Positions 32,022 through 41,120 of a stretch of DNA of 64,000 nucleotides are shown piece after piece. The notes under the pieces were generated by a model. That model did no database searches. It had not been told where the DNA came from and was given only the letters and a program-made list of their open reading frames with translations. The translations under genes were made by a program, and so were the position numbers. Within the stretch, counting starts at the first letter, position 1; each line of letters opens with the position of its first letter. The DNA is from Streptomyces polyasparticus (GTDB lineage: Bacteria > Actinomycetota > Actinomycetes > Streptomycetales > Streptomycetaceae), in NCBI RefSeq assembly GCF_014493765.1, contig NZ_JACTVJ010000025.1, positions 1 to 64,000 of the forward strand, given 5' to 3'.

Positions 32022-33008
32022 ATGGCAGCGAAGGAGTGGGCGCGGTACTGGCAGCATGAGGAGCTGCCGGGGGTCGACCTGCTTCAGGCGCGGTATGTGC
32101 GGCACACCTTTTCGCGGCATACGCACGAGGGGTACGTGGTCGCGGCCGTCAGCGGCGGTGTCGAGGATCTGTTCATGCCCGACGGGTCCACCGTGCACTG
32201 CGCACCCGGCAACGTCATTCTGCTCAATCCGGAAGTGCCGCACTCGGCACGGGCCGGGGTGCCGGAGGGGTGGTCGTACTCGACGCTCTACCCCTCGGTC
32301 GAGCTCGTCGCGAAGATCGCCGAGGAGACCACCGGGCTGCGCGGCACCCCCGGATTCGCCGAGGTGGACGTGCCCGACGTGGAGGGCGCGCATCTCATAC
32401 GGGAGGTGCACCGCGCCGCCGAGGAAGGCAACGCGCTCGCGGCCGACACGGTTCTGAAGGTCCTTGTCGCGCGGATGCTGCGGCGGCACGGGAGCGCGCT
32501 GCAGCCCCGGGCGCCCCGTTCGGCGGGGGCGCGCAACGCCCAGCGGGCGCGGGCCGTGCTCCAGGAGCGGATGGCCGAGCCGCCCACCCTGGAGGCGCTG
32601 GCGAACGAGCTCGGCACCAGCCCCTTCGCACTGCTCCGGGCCTTCAAGCAGCAGTACGGGATGCCGCCGCACAGCTGGCTCACCAATGCGCGGGTACGGC
32701 GGGCCCGTGCGCTGCTCGACGCGGGCACCGCGCCCGCCGAGGCGGCCACCGCCGTGGGGTTCACGGACCAGCCGCACCTCAACCGGCACTTCAGCCGGAT
32801 CGTGGGGGTGCCACCGGGGGCGTATCAGAAGGGGCGCGGTAGCCGGGGGTCGGCCGCCGAAGGTGCCCGCAAGAACGTACAAGACCGGAGCGGCCGCCTC
32901 CTCGTACGGTCGGACGCGTGGCAGAACAGCAGACACCCGCACCTATACGTACCGAAGGACGACCAGCCGAGGGGCCAGGGACCGGCGGACGCGCACCGGA
33001 CCGACTGA
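32022..33008 (+). CDS. AraC-family transcriptional regulator
   Basis: The 328-residue product has an N-terminal AraC_binding cupin (RHTFSRHTHEGYVVAAVSGG, LLNPEVPHSA) and two C-terminal helix-turn-helix units (LEALANELGTSPFALLRAFK and AAVGFTDQPHLNRHFSRIVG, abbreviated). The DNA-binding domain ends near residue 280. The last 48 residues are extra and overlap the azlC start by 91 nt, which is long for same-strand genes. It heads araC-azlC-azlD, so it probably responds to a branched-chain amino acid or analogue. Confidence 0.88.
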   Translation: MAAKEWARYWQHEELPGVDLLQARYVRHTFSRHTHEGYVVAAVSGGVEDLFMPDGSTVHCAPGNVILLNPEVPHSARAGVPEGWSYSTLYPSVELVAKIAEETTGLRGTPGFAEVDVPDVEGAHLIREVHRAAEEGNALAADTVLKVLVARMLRRHGSALQPRAPRSAGARNAQRARAVLQERMAEPPTLEALANELGTSPFALLRAFKQQYGMPPHSWLTNARVRRARALLDAGTAPAEAATAVGFTDQPHLNRHFSRIVGVPPGAYQKGRGSRGSAAEGARKNVQDRSGRLLVRSDAWQNSRHPHLYVPKDDQPRGQGPADAHRTD

Positions 33009-33745
33009 ACGGCGCCGCCAAGCCCGACTCCGCCGTCGTACGCGACGCGCTCGGCGTGGGCTTCGCCGTCGGGCTCTCCGGCTTCGCCTTCGGTGTCACC
33101 TCGGCGAGCAACGGGCTCAGCCTCCTGCAGACCTGTGCGCTCAGCCTGCTCGTGTTCACCGGAGCCTCGCAGTTCGCGCTCGTCGGGGCGCTCGCGGGCG
33201 GCGGGAATCCGGTGACGGCCGCGGCGGGGGCGTTCTTCCTCGGCGTGCGCAACGCCTTCTACGGCCTTCGGCTTTCGCAGCTGCTGCAACTTCCGCGCTG
33301 GGTACGGCCGTTCGCAGCCCAGTGGGTGATCGACGAAACCGCCGCCGTGACGCTGGCGCAGCCCACGCGGCGTGCCCGGCGGATCGGCTTCGCGGTCACC
33401 GGTCTCACGCTGTACGTGCTGTGGAACCTCACCACCCTGCTCGGCGCCCTCGGGGCGGAGGCCATCGGGGACACCGCCGCCTGGGGCCTGGACGCGGCGG
33501 GGCCCGCGACCTTCCTCGCGCTGCTCGGGCCCATGCTGCGCTCGACGACCGAGCGGGCCGTGGCGGCGCTCGCCGTGGTCCTGATGCTCGGCCTCGTGCC
33601 CGTGCTGCCGAACGGTGTGCCCGTGCTGGTGGCGGCGCTCGCCGCGCCGTTGGTCCTCTTCGTGCAAGGCCGTCGGCAGTCGGCCGGTGCCCACGGCCGC
33701 CGGCAGTCGGCCGATGCGAACTCCCGGGAAGGAACCGACCGTTGA
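32918..33745 (+). CDS. azlC: AzlC-family branched-chain amino acid exporter, large subunit
   Basis: The 275-residue protein has about seven hydrophobic segments and the family core GLSGFAFGVTSA..., LLVFTGASQFALVG and FFLGVRNAFYGL. AzlC with AzlD exports leucine-like amino acids and analogues. GTG 32918 (VAEQQ) is preferred since the next starts would cut into the first helix region. A hydrophilic tail follows the last helix. It is coupled to azlD by a TTGA overlap. Confidence 0.88.
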   Translation: MAEQQTPAPIRTEGRPAEGPGTGGRAPDRLNGAAKPDSAVVRDALGVGFAVGLSGFAFGVTSASNGLSLLQTCALSLLVFTGASQFALVGALAGGGNPVTAAAGAFFLGVRNAFYGLRLSQLLQLPRWVRPFAAQWVIDETAAVTLAQPTRRARRIGFAVTGLTLYVLWNLTTLLGALGAEAIGDTAAWGLDAAGPATFLALLGPMLRSTTERAVAALAVVLMLGLVPVLPNGVPVLVAALAAPLVLFVQGRRQSAGAHGRRQSADANSREGTDR

Positions 33746-34050
33746 ACATCTGGATCGCGATCGCGGTGACCGCGGTCGGCTGCTACGCCGTCAAGCTGCT
33801 CGGACTGCTCGTACCCGTGGGCGTACTGGAGAGGCCGCTGGTCAAGCGGATGGCCGCGCTGCTTCCCGTGGCGCTGCTCGCGGCGCTCACCGCACAGCAG
33901 ACCTTCGCCGACGGCCAGTCCCTGATCCTGGACGCCAAGGCGGCCGGCCTCCTCGCGGCCGCGGTGGCGTTCGTCCTGCGTGCCCCGTTCCTGCTGATCA
34001 TCGGCGCCGCGGTGGTGGTGACGGCGGGGGTGCGGGCGATCGGGGGGTGA
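33742..34050 (+). CDS. azlD: AzlD-family branched-chain amino acid exporter, small subunit
   Basis: The 102-residue membrane protein has four helices (IWIAIAVTAVGCYAVKLLGL, MAALLPVALLAALTA, AAGLLAAAVAFVLRA, FLLIIGAAVVVTAG). It starts at the rare codon TTG 33742, which overlaps the azlC stop; GGAAGGA lies about 10 nt upstream. It is the partner subunit of AzlC. Confidence 0.88.
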   Translation: MNIWIAIAVTAVGCYAVKLLGLLVPVGVLERPLVKRMAALLPVALLAALTAQQTFADGQSLILDAKAAGLLAAAVAFVLRAPFLLIIGAAVVVTAGVRAIGG

Positions 34051-34057
34051 GGGCGCG

Positions 34058-34078
34058 GCATCCGCGCGGGTCGGATGC
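34058..34078 (+). terminator. Possible weak terminator after azlD
   Basis: Inverted repeat GCATCCG/CGGATGC with a 7-nt loop lies 8 bp after the azlD stop. There is no T-tract. Confidence 0.35.
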
Positions 34079-34148
34079 GATCCGCCCCACAGACCTGGTG
34101 GTCGTTCCGGACGCCTGACACGATGCGCCGGTCCATGCCGATGATCAG

Positions 34149-34562
34149 GTGGACGAGACCGTCTCCGCGGAGCTCGCCGACTTCCTGCGGAGTGAGGACG
34201 ACGGGCGTCCGGTGAAGATCGCCGCGTGCGTGTGTGCCGGGTGCGCGGGGCGGGTGTTCTCCGTGCTGGTCGGCGAGTCCGTGGCAGAGCGCGCGTGCGC
34301 CGGCTGCGGCGGCCGTGCCTTCATCGCGGACAGCGAGGAGTACTGGGACGACGTGTCCCAGGAGGGCGACGAGCCCGGAGAGGCCTGCTGTCCGTGCGGG
34401 AGCGAGGAGTTCGAGGCCGCGGTCGCGTTCTCGCTCGGTGACGAGGGGACGGTCCGCTGGGTGACCGTCGGCCTGCGGTGCGTCGAGGACGGGTTCTGCG
34501 GGGTCTACGTCGACTGGAAGATCGACTACGGCCCCACAGAGCACCTCCTGGCCATGGTCTGA
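34149..34562 (+). CDS. Uncharacterised small protein with CxxC pairs, possible zinc ribbon
   Basis: I do not recognise the family. The 137-residue product is acidic with three cysteine clusters: CVCAGCAG near residue 27, CAGCGG near 50 and CCPCGS near 80, followed by a beta-rich C-terminus (VRWVTVGLRC, GVYVDWKIDYGP). The paired cysteines suggest one or two zinc ribbons. GTG 34149 is the only good start and lacks a clear RBS. Confidence 0.6.
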   Translation: MDETVSAELADFLRSEDDGRPVKIAACVCAGCAGRVFSVLVGESVAERACAGCGGRAFIADSEEYWDDVSQEGDEPGEACCPCGSEEFEAAVAFSLGDEGTVRWVTVGLRCVEDGFCGVYVDWKIDYGPTEHLLAMV

Positions 34563-34590
34563 GCGCCCGGACAACGTGCGGGCGAGGCGC

Positions 34591-35583
34591 TCATTCCAGC
34601 GACCGCCCATGCGCCCGCAGTGTGCGCAGCGCCTCGATCGTGACGATCGGGCGCCATTCCAGGGACGTGCCCGGGGCCCACTGCTTCCAGTGGACGGGCC
34701 AGCCGCCGTCCTCCTCCTGTTCCGCGGCGAGGTGGTCGAGCGAGAGCTCCATCTCCTCGTCGGTGAACCAGGAGCGGGCCAGCGAGGTCGGGACCCGCGC
34801 ATAGTCGTGCGGGAAGTGGTGTTCGCCGGGTGCGTACCCGGCGGCCACCGGATACGCGTCACGACGGCGCGGATCGAGCACGGCCAGACGCTGCTCGCGT
34901 ACGAGCCGGCCGAGCCGGTCCGCCATGGCCTGGGCCCGCGAGCGATCAGGTGCGCCGTCCAGGAACGCGACCGCCGCATGGATCTCGTACGGGTGCGACT
35001 TGTCCAGCGCCTCGACCGCGGCCCAGCAGTAGTCCGTGGCGCGGAACAGCCATGCGTGCCAGACCTGGTTGCGGTGCAGGAGACCCACCACGGGGCCGGT
35101 GGCGAGCAGGTCGCTCGGCGGGTTGTCGACGACGGGGACGAACGGGGCGTAGGGATAGCCGCGTTGGCTCGGGTGGATCGCGGGCAGCGCGCCGTCCCGC
35201 GTCGAGACCTCGGACAGATAGCGGCAGACGCGCTCGACGCGCTGACCGCCGCAGCGCCCGATCGCGTCCAGGACGCGCAGCGCATGGGCGGTGTGCAGGG
35301 GCTGGCTCACGGGGCCGCGCAGATCGGGCTCCAGCGCGTGGCCGTAGCCGTCGTCGTCGGTGCGGTAGGCGGCGAGGGCAGCCTCGACCGGCTCGGCGGC
35401 GGCGCCCAGGAAGTGGTACGCGAAGCGGCGCTGCTCGAGGACGCGGGCCGTGAGCCAGATGAACTGCTCGGCCCGGGCCAGCGCGGAGCGGTGAGGTGAC
35501 GGTTCTGCTGGGGAACGCCCGGCGGGGGACTGCCCCGGGGCGGCGGCGCCCGGGGACTGTCCCGGGGCTACGGATTCGGCCAT
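34591..35583 (-). CDS. Alpha/alpha-toroid protein resembling prenyltransferase/terpenoid cyclase repeats
   Basis: The 330-residue product begins with a Pro/Ser/Gly-rich tail of about 35 residues. It then alternates helices with blocks such as DDDGYGHALEPDLRG, ATDYCWAAVEAL, YPVAAGYAPGEHHFPHDYAR and QEEDGGWPVHWKQWAPG, the last a QW-like motif of squalene-cyclase-type toroids. The DxDD acid of true cyclases is not seen, so the activity is unknown. ATG 35583 is chosen over an upstream start. Confidence 0.7.
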   Translation of the reverse strand: MAESVAPGQSPGAAAPGQSPAGRSPAEPSPHRSALARAEQFIWLTARVLEQRRFAYHFLGAAAEPVEAALAAYRTDDDGYGHALEPDLRGPVSQPLHTAHALRVLDAIGRCGGQRVERVCRYLSEVSTRDGALPAIHPSQRGYPYAPFVPVVDNPPSDLLATGPVVGLLHRNQVWHAWLFRATDYCWAAVEALDKSHPYEIHAAVAFLDGAPDRSRAQAMADRLGRLVREQRLAVLDPRRRDAYPVAAGYAPGEHHFPHDYARVPTSLARSWFTDEEMELSLDHLAAEQEEDGGWPVHWKQWAPGTSLEWRPIVTIEALRTLRAHGRSLE

Positions 35584-35663
35584 GCACGGCACCGTAGGCC
35601 GGAAAGCGCTCCCCACAAGAGGTTCGGGCCAAGGCCCACTCTCACGGGCTGGATACTGGAGTC

Positions 35664-35858
35664 ATGCGGTTGACGGTCTTCTGGGAGCGGATGGCGGAGC
35701 ACTTCGGTGCGGGGTACGCCGAGATGTTCGCGCGCGATCATGTGATGTCCGAGCTCGGCGGGCGGACGGTGCACGAGGCACTGGACGCGGGCTGGGAGGC
35801 CAAGGACGTGTGGCGGGGTGTGTGCTCGGCGATGGGGGTGCCGGCGGAGTCCCGGTAA
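35664..35858 (+). CDS. DUF3046 protein
   Basis: The 64-residue product matches the actinobacterial DUF3046 family throughout (MRLTVFWERMAEHFG, ARDHVMSELGGRTVHEALDAG, VWRGVCSAMGVP). Its function is unknown. In many actinobacteria it is encoded near recA, as here. TACTGG 8 bp before the ATG could be a -10 box. Confidence 0.88.
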   Translation: MRLTVFWERMAEHFGAGYAEMFARDHVMSELGGRTVHEALDAGWEAKDVWRGVCSAMGVPAESR

Positions 35859-35881
35859 GTCCTCAGGGCTGCCCGTCCCGC

Positions 35882-36508
35882 TCAGGCCTGTCCGTCGGAG
35901 TCAGGGCTGCCGTCGGGCTTCTGCAGCGAGTCCAGCCAGTCGAGGAGCCGGGCGCCCTGGCGGGACATGAGCTCCGGGTCGCGCAGGGCGTTGGCCAGCA
36001 GGGACATGCCCTGGTAGGCGGAGACGAGGCTGACGGCGAGATCGGCCGGATCGGCCATGCCCAGGGCGCGGAACTGGCGCTCGGCCCAGTCGATCAGCCG
36101 CCGCATGACCACGCCGGCCTCCGCGTCGAGCGTGCCGTCGGCGCGCTTGTCGAGCTCGACGGCGAGGGTGCCGGTCGGACAGCCGTGCAGGGCGGCGATC
36201 TCGCGCTGGTCGACCCAGGCCTCGATGAGCCCCTTGAGGCGGTCGCGCGGGTCGGCCAACTGCTCCAGGCGCCCGGTGAGTTCGTCGAGGTGCGCGCTGT
36301 GCTCGGAGAGCGCCGCCAGGATCAGGTCGTCCTTGGTCTTGAAGTAGTAGTAGACGTTCCCGACCGGTACGTCGGCCGCGCGCGCGATGTCGGCGAGCGT
36401 GGTGCGCTCGACGCCCTTCTCGTGCAGGACGCGCGCCGCCTCCCGCGTCAGCCGGCGGCGTTTGTCCTGCGCTCGTGCCCGCGCTGCGGGCTTCACTGAG
36501 TCAGTCAC
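35882..36508 (-). CDS. TetR-family transcriptional repressor
   Basis: The 208-residue product has an N-terminal TetR HTH (REAARVLHEKGVERTTLADIA, VPVGNVYYYFKTKDDLI) and a helical ligand-binding domain. GTG 36508 is chosen; it lies inside the upstream operator-like repeat. It is divergent from an NmrA-like oxidoreductase that it probably represses, an arrangement common for quinone or electrophile sensors. Confidence 0.9.
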   Translation of the reverse strand: MTDSVKPAARARAQDKRRRLTREAARVLHEKGVERTTLADIARAADVPVGNVYYYFKTKDDLILAALSEHSAHLDELTGRLEQLADPRDRLKGLIEAWVDQREIAALHGCPTGTLAVELDKRADGTLDAEAGVVMRRLIDWAERQFRALGMADPADLAVSLVSAYQGMSLLANALRDPELMSRQGARLLDWLDSLQKPDGSPDSDGQA

Positions 36509-36573
36509 CCGACTAACTATAGACAGCACCCCGTGGAGCCGTGCTACGGTCCAACTAAGTCAGTCAACTAACT
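36499..36573. promoter_or_regulatory. Two related operator-like elements between tetR and the NmrA-like gene
   Basis: AGTCAGTCA followed by ACTAACT occurs at 36499-36518 (5-bp gap variant) and again at 36558-36573 (no gap). The second lies within the direct repeat CAACTAA-GTCAGT-CAACTAA (36552-36571). The first overlaps the tetR start and the second precedes the target start by about 20 bp. Confidence 0.6.
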
Positions 36574-36591
36574 CACTTCAGGGGTACGGCG

Positions 36592-37437
36592 ATGATCGTA
36601 GTGACAGGCTCGACCGGAAACATCGGACAGACCTTGGTTCCGCTGCTGCACGAGGCGGGCGAGCAGGTGCTCGCCGTCTCGCGGCGCCCGCGCCCCGAGG
36701 GTCTGCCGGCCGGTGTCCGGCACGCCCGGGCGGACGTCGGCGACGGCGCCGGCATGCGGCCCGTACTGGAAGGGGCCGATGCCCTTTTCCTGCTGCTCGG
36801 CGGGGAGTTGAACGGAGGCGGCGAAAGCCCGGACGTCCTGCTCGACGCGGCCCTGGAGGGCGGCGTCAAGCGCATCGTCCTCGTCTCCTCGCAGATCAAC
36901 CGCACGCGCCCGCAGGCCGGTTCACATGCCAGGCTGCGGGAATTCGAGGCCGCCACACGCGCGTCGGGCGTCGATTTCACGATTCTGCGTCCGGGCGGTT
37001 TCGCCTCCAACGCCTTCGCCTGGGCCGACTCCGTGCGCACGCGGCGCACGGTCTTCGCGCCCTTCGGTGATGTGGCCCTGCCCGTGATCGATCCGGCGGA
37101 CATCGCCGCGGTCGCCGCGGCCGTACTGCGGGAAGAGGGGCATGCGGGGCGCACGTACGAGCTGACCGGGCCCGAAGCCGTCAGCCCGCGCGAGCAGACC
37201 GCGGCGATCGCGCGGGCGCTGGGGGAGGAGGTCGCCTTCGTGGAGCTGAGCCGGGAGGACGCGCGGGCGCACCTGGCGCAGTTCATGCCCGACGAGGTGA
37301 TCGACGGGACCCTCGACATCCTCGGGCGACCGCTGCCCGACGAGCAGGCGGTCGGTCCCGATGTCGAGCGGGTGCTCGGGCGTCCCGGAAGGCCCTTCGG
37401 CGCTTGGGTCGAGCGCAGTCTGCCGGCCTTCCGGTAG
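36592..37437 (+). CDS. NmrA-like NAD(P)H-binding oxidoreductase
   Basis: The 281-residue atypical SDR begins MIVVTGSTGNIGQTLVPLL, a TGxxGxxG motif. It has the family LVSSQINR and FTILRPGGFASN blocks, and the C-terminal half binds substrate. Relatives reduce quinones or sense redox state. It is controlled by the divergent TetR gene by inference. Confidence 0.85.
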   Translation: MIVVTGSTGNIGQTLVPLLHEAGEQVLAVSRRPRPEGLPAGVRHARADVGDGAGMRPVLEGADALFLLLGGELNGGGESPDVLLDAALEGGVKRIVLVSSQINRTRPQAGSHARLREFEAATRASGVDFTILRPGGFASNAFAWADSVRTRRTVFAPFGDVALPVIDPADIAAVAAAVLREEGHAGRTYELTGPEAVSPREQTAAIARALGEEVAFVELSREDARAHLAQFMPDEVIDGTLDILGRPLPDEQAVGPDVERVLGRPGRPFGAWVERSLPAFR

Positions 37438-37594
37438 GCCCGGTGCGCCGACCGGTGAAGGGCCTGCTCCGTCGCCAGGGCCCGGGCGGCGGAGCGGAGG
37501 CCCGGGCGGCGGAGCAGGGGCCCGGCCCCGAATGTGACGCGGGCGTCAGCCGTCCGTCCGTACGAACCGGGTGCACGTAGGCGAGACTGACCCC

Positions 37595-38938
37595 GTGGCA
37601 GCCACCGAACACACCGCAGCAGCGCAGGACTCAGGACCGCCCACGACCGTGCCGCCCGAGGCGCCGTCGGGGCGGGCGAACCCCATGCCGCGGTGGCTGC
37701 CGCGTGCGATGGTGCTCGCGCTGGCCCTCATCGCCTGTTTCCAGCTGGGCAGTTGGGCCTTCCATCAGCTGACCGGGCTGCTGATCAACATCCTGATCGC
37801 GTTCTTCCTCGCGCTCGCCGTCGAGCCCGCGGTCAGCCGGATGGCACACCACGGCATGCGCCGCGGCGCGGCCACGGGCCTGGTCTTCCTCGGGGTGATC
37901 GTCGCGGGCGCGGGGTTCATCACCCTGCTCGGATCGATGCTCGCGGGCCAGATCGTCGACATGGTCGAGGACTTCCCGAAGTACCTCGACTCGGTGATCA
38001 GCTGGATCAACACGACCTTCCACACCGAGCTGTCCCGGGTCGAGATCCAGGACAGCCTCGTGCACTCGGACTGGCTGCAGAAGTACGTGCAGAACAGCGC
38101 GACGGGTGTGCTCGACGTGTCCGCTCAGGTGCTCGGCGGGCTGTTCCGGCTGCTCACCATCCTGCTGTTCTCGTTCTACTTCGCGGCCGACGGCCCCCGG
38201 CTGCGCCGCGCGCTCTGCTCGGTGCTGCCGCCGGCCCGGCAGGCCGAGGTCCTTCGCGCCTGGGAGATCGCCGTCGACAAGACCGGCGGCTATCTGTACT
38301 CGCGCGGTCTGATGGCGCTGATCTCCGGCATTGCGCACTACATCCTGCTGGTCTTCCTCGACGTGCCGTATGCGCCCGCGCTCGCCGTCTGGGTCGGTGT
38401 GATCTCCCAGTTCATCCCCACCATCGGTACGTATCTGGCGGGTGCGCTGCCGATGCTGATCGCGTTCACCGTGGACCCCTGGTACGCGCTGTGGGTGCTC
38501 ATCTTCGTCGTCGTCTACCAGCAGTTCGAGAACTACCTCCTGCAGCCCAAGCTCACCGCCAAGACCGTCGACATCCACCCGGCGGTCGCGTTCGGCTCGG
38601 TGGTCGCGGGCACCGCGCTGCTCGGCGCGGTCGGCGCGCTGATCGCCATCCCGGCGGTCGCGACGCTGCAGGCCTTCCTCGGCGCGTACGTGAAGCGGTA
38701 CGACGTGACCGACGACCCGCGCGTGCACGGCCACCGGCGCCGGGGCGGGCCGCCGCTCGCCCGGCTGCGGAAGGCGCTGCGGGGCGAGCCCACCGGGGCG
38801 CCCGTGGACCAGGCGGTGTCGGCCGACGGTTCGGGTCCGGCCGGTGCGGGCCGGGCCGGTTCCTCGGCGGGGGCGGACAGCTCGGGTCCGGCCGCCGACG
38901 GTTCGGGTCCGGCCACCTCCGACGGCGACCGGACCTGA
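37595..38938 (+). CDS. AI-2E/TerC-like permease (PerM family)
   Basis: The 447-residue integral membrane protein has about eight helices, including LTGLLINILIAFFLALAVEPAV, a long extracytoplasmic loop (DMVEDFPKYLDSVISWIN) and the conserved PYAPALAVWVGVISQFIPTIGTYLAG and ENYLLQPKLTAKTVDIHP blocks of AI-2E family transporters. Many members are sodium/proton antiporters rather than autoinducer exporters. The C-terminal 70 residues are a disordered Gly/Ser/Pro tail. GTG 37595 is preferred over 37571. Confidence 0.88.
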   Translation: MAATEHTAAAQDSGPPTTVPPEAPSGRANPMPRWLPRAMVLALALIACFQLGSWAFHQLTGLLINILIAFFLALAVEPAVSRMAHHGMRRGAATGLVFLGVIVAGAGFITLLGSMLAGQIVDMVEDFPKYLDSVISWINTTFHTELSRVEIQDSLVHSDWLQKYVQNSATGVLDVSAQVLGGLFRLLTILLFSFYFAADGPRLRRALCSVLPPARQAEVLRAWEIAVDKTGGYLYSRGLMALISGIAHYILLVFLDVPYAPALAVWVGVISQFIPTIGTYLAGALPMLIAFTVDPWYALWVLIFVVVYQQFENYLLQPKLTAKTVDIHPAVAFGSVVAGTALLGAVGALIAIPAVATLQAFLGAYVKRYDVTDDPRVHGHRRRGGPPLARLRKALRGEPTGAPVDQAVSADGSGPAGAGRAGSSAGADSSGPAADGSGPATSDGDRT

Positions 38939-38953
38939 ACCCCGTAAGACCCC

Positions 38954-41089
38954 TCAGTGCCGCTCCAGCTCCACCCGTGGCAGCACCCTGCGCAGCCACG
39001 CCGGCAGCCACCAGGCCCGCGTGCCCAGGAGCTGCATCACGGCGGGCACGATCAGGCAGCGGATCACCACGGCGTCGAGCAGGATCGCCACCGCGAGTCC
39101 GAGGCCGAACTGCTGGAGCATCCGGTCGGGGCTCATCATGAACGCGCCGAACACCACGATCATGATGGCCGCGGCCGCCGTGATCACCTTCCCGGTCGCG
39201 GCAAGACCCTCCCGTACAGCCGCCTGCGCGTCCTTCGTGCGCTCCCACTCCTCGTGGATACGGGAGAGCAGGAAGACCTCGTAGTCCATCGAGAGACCGA
39301 AGACGATCGCGAAGATCATCACCGGGATGAAGGCCTCGATCGGACCGGGCTCGACGCCGAACCAGCCGTGCTGGAAGACGAGCGTGATCGCGCCGAGCGC
39401 GGCGCCGATGCTCACGAGATTGAGCAGCGCGGCCTTCAGGGGGATCAGGACGCTGCGGAAGACGAGCAGGAGCAGCAGCGCAGAGAGCCCGACCACGATC
39501 GCCACGAACAGCGGCATCCGGTCCGACACCGTGGCCGCGAAGTCCTCGGTCGCGGCGGTCGCGCCGCCCACCAGGAGCCGCGCTCCGGTCTCGTCCACCA
39601 GCGGCGGCAGTACGTCGCCGCGCAGGCGGTCCACGAGCTCGGAGGTCTCCTCCGACTGCGGGGCCGACTCGGGGAACGCCATCAGCGTGCCGACCTCGCC
39701 GTCCTTCGACGGGATGGGGCCGCCGACGGCCGCGACGCCCGGGGTGTCCTCAAGCGCCGTACGGACCGGCCCGACGTCCGCGGTGCCTTCGGCGACCACG
39801 AACAGCGGCCCGTTGAAGCCCGGCCCGAAGCCCTCGGCGAGCAGGTCGTACGCCTGGCGGCTTGAGGTCGTCGTGGCGTCGTTGCCCGCGTCCGCGAAGC
39901 CGAGCCGCATCCCCGTGGCCGGTGCCGCGAGCGCGCCGAGCGCCACCACGGAGACGAGGAGCGCGGCCCACGGCCGACGCTGGACGCCCGTCGCCCAGCG
40001 CCGCCAGCCGGCGCCCTCGACGCGCTTGGCCTTCGCCGCGCGCTTGGCCACCTGGCGCTGCAGCCGGCTGCCGAAGATGCCGAGCAGCGCGGGCAGCAGC
40101 GTCAGCGAGGCGGCCATCGTCACCAGGACGGTGAGCGCGACGGCGAGCGCCACACCCTGCAGTGAGCCGAGGCCGAGCGCGACCAGACCCATCAGGGCGA
40201 TGATCACGGTGCAACCCGCGAAGAAGACCGTACGGCCGGCGGCGTCCAGGGCCGAGCGGGTGGCCTGCTCAGGGCCTGCGCCGCGCAGGAGTTCGGAGCG
40301 GTAGCGCGAGAAGATCAGCAGCGCGTAGTCGATACCGACGCCGAGGCCGACCAGCATCATGATCGGCGGGGTGAAGTCGGCGACGTTCGCGAAGTGCGAG
40401 GCGAGAGCGATCAGGCCGATCGACGAGCCCACCGCGAACAGCGCGGTCACCACCGGCAGGCTGGCCGCGACGAGCGACCCGAACAGGAACACCAGGATCA
40501 CCAGCGCCCCGAGGATCCCCGCACCCTCGGCCGCACCGCCCCCGGCCTCCTCGGCGCCACGTGCCGCGTCTCCGCCGACCGCCGCTTGGAGCCCGTCCCC
40601 GTCAAGGGACTTGGCGGCCTCGATGATCTCGCGGACGTGCTCCTTCGGTACGTTCTCGGCGGCGCCGTCGAGGGTGACGGTGGCGTAGCCGACGGTGCCG
40701 TCGCGCGAGATCGCCGACTTGTCCTCGTACGGGCCGGTCACGCCGGTCACGCTCGGCATGCCTTCGACCTTGCCGAGCAGGTCCTCGACGCGGTCGCGCA
40801 CGCCTGCGTCCCGTATGTCCTGCGCGTCCTTGAACACGATCTGCACCGAGGCGTCGGCCTGCGCGGAGCCGTGCTCCTCCAGGACGCTCTGCGCGGTCTG
40901 CGAATCGGTGCCGGGCAGCGAGAAGTCGTTGTGATACGCGCTGCCGACCGCCGTGGACGCGCCCGTGATGCCCGCGACGAGCACGACCCAGAGGATCAGC
41001 GCCCACCAGCGGTGGCGGTGCGAGAAGGCGGCGAGCCGCTCGAAGATGCTCGACCGGGCGGTGGGCCTGGTGAGTTGGTCGGTGGACAT
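38954..41089 (-). CDS. MmpL-type RND transporter
   Basis: The 711-residue protein has two MMPL halves. Each has a large extracytoplasmic loop and five to six helices (WWALILWVVLVAGITGAS; GILGALVILVFLFGSLVAA; MLVGLGVGIDYALLIFSRYR; FGLSMDYEVFLLSRIHEEWE). The paired GIDYAL and SMDYEV segments carry the proton-relay residues. It exports lipids, siderophores or drugs; the substrate is unknown. It lies downstream of cydAB on the same strand. Confidence 0.9.
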   Translation of the reverse strand: MSTDQLTRPTARSSIFERLAAFSHRHRWWALILWVVLVAGITGASTAVGSAYHNDFSLPGTDSQTAQSVLEEHGSAQADASVQIVFKDAQDIRDAGVRDRVEDLLGKVEGMPSVTGVTGPYEDKSAISRDGTVGYATVTLDGAAENVPKEHVREIIEAAKSLDGDGLQAAVGGDAARGAEEAGGGAAEGAGILGALVILVFLFGSLVAASLPVVTALFAVGSSIGLIALASHFANVADFTPPIMMLVGLGVGIDYALLIFSRYRSELLRGAGPEQATRSALDAAGRTVFFAGCTVIIALMGLVALGLGSLQGVALAVALTVLVTMAASLTLLPALLGIFGSRLQRQVAKRAAKAKRVEGAGWRRWATGVQRRPWAALLVSVVALGALAAPATGMRLGFADAGNDATTTSSRQAYDLLAEGFGPGFNGPLFVVAEGTADVGPVRTALEDTPGVAAVGGPIPSKDGEVGTLMAFPESAPQSEETSELVDRLRGDVLPPLVDETGARLLVGGATAATEDFAATVSDRMPLFVAIVVGLSALLLLLVFRSVLIPLKAALLNLVSIGAALGAITLVFQHGWFGVEPGPIEAFIPVMIFAIVFGLSMDYEVFLLSRIHEEWERTKDAQAAVREGLAATGKVITAAAAIMIVVFGAFMMSPDRMLQQFGLGLAVAILLDAVVIRCLIVPAVMQLLGTRAWWLPAWLRRVLPRVELERH

Positions 41090-41120
41090 GGGCTTCTCCG
41101 TAAGGTGTCGGGAAGGGCGC

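Noticed and set aside
26932-32022. Long plus-strand open frame (1696 codons) opposite lhr
   Set aside because: It is the antisense shadow of a conserved helicase, is low-complexity Gly/Ala/Arg/Glu, and has no family motif or RBS.
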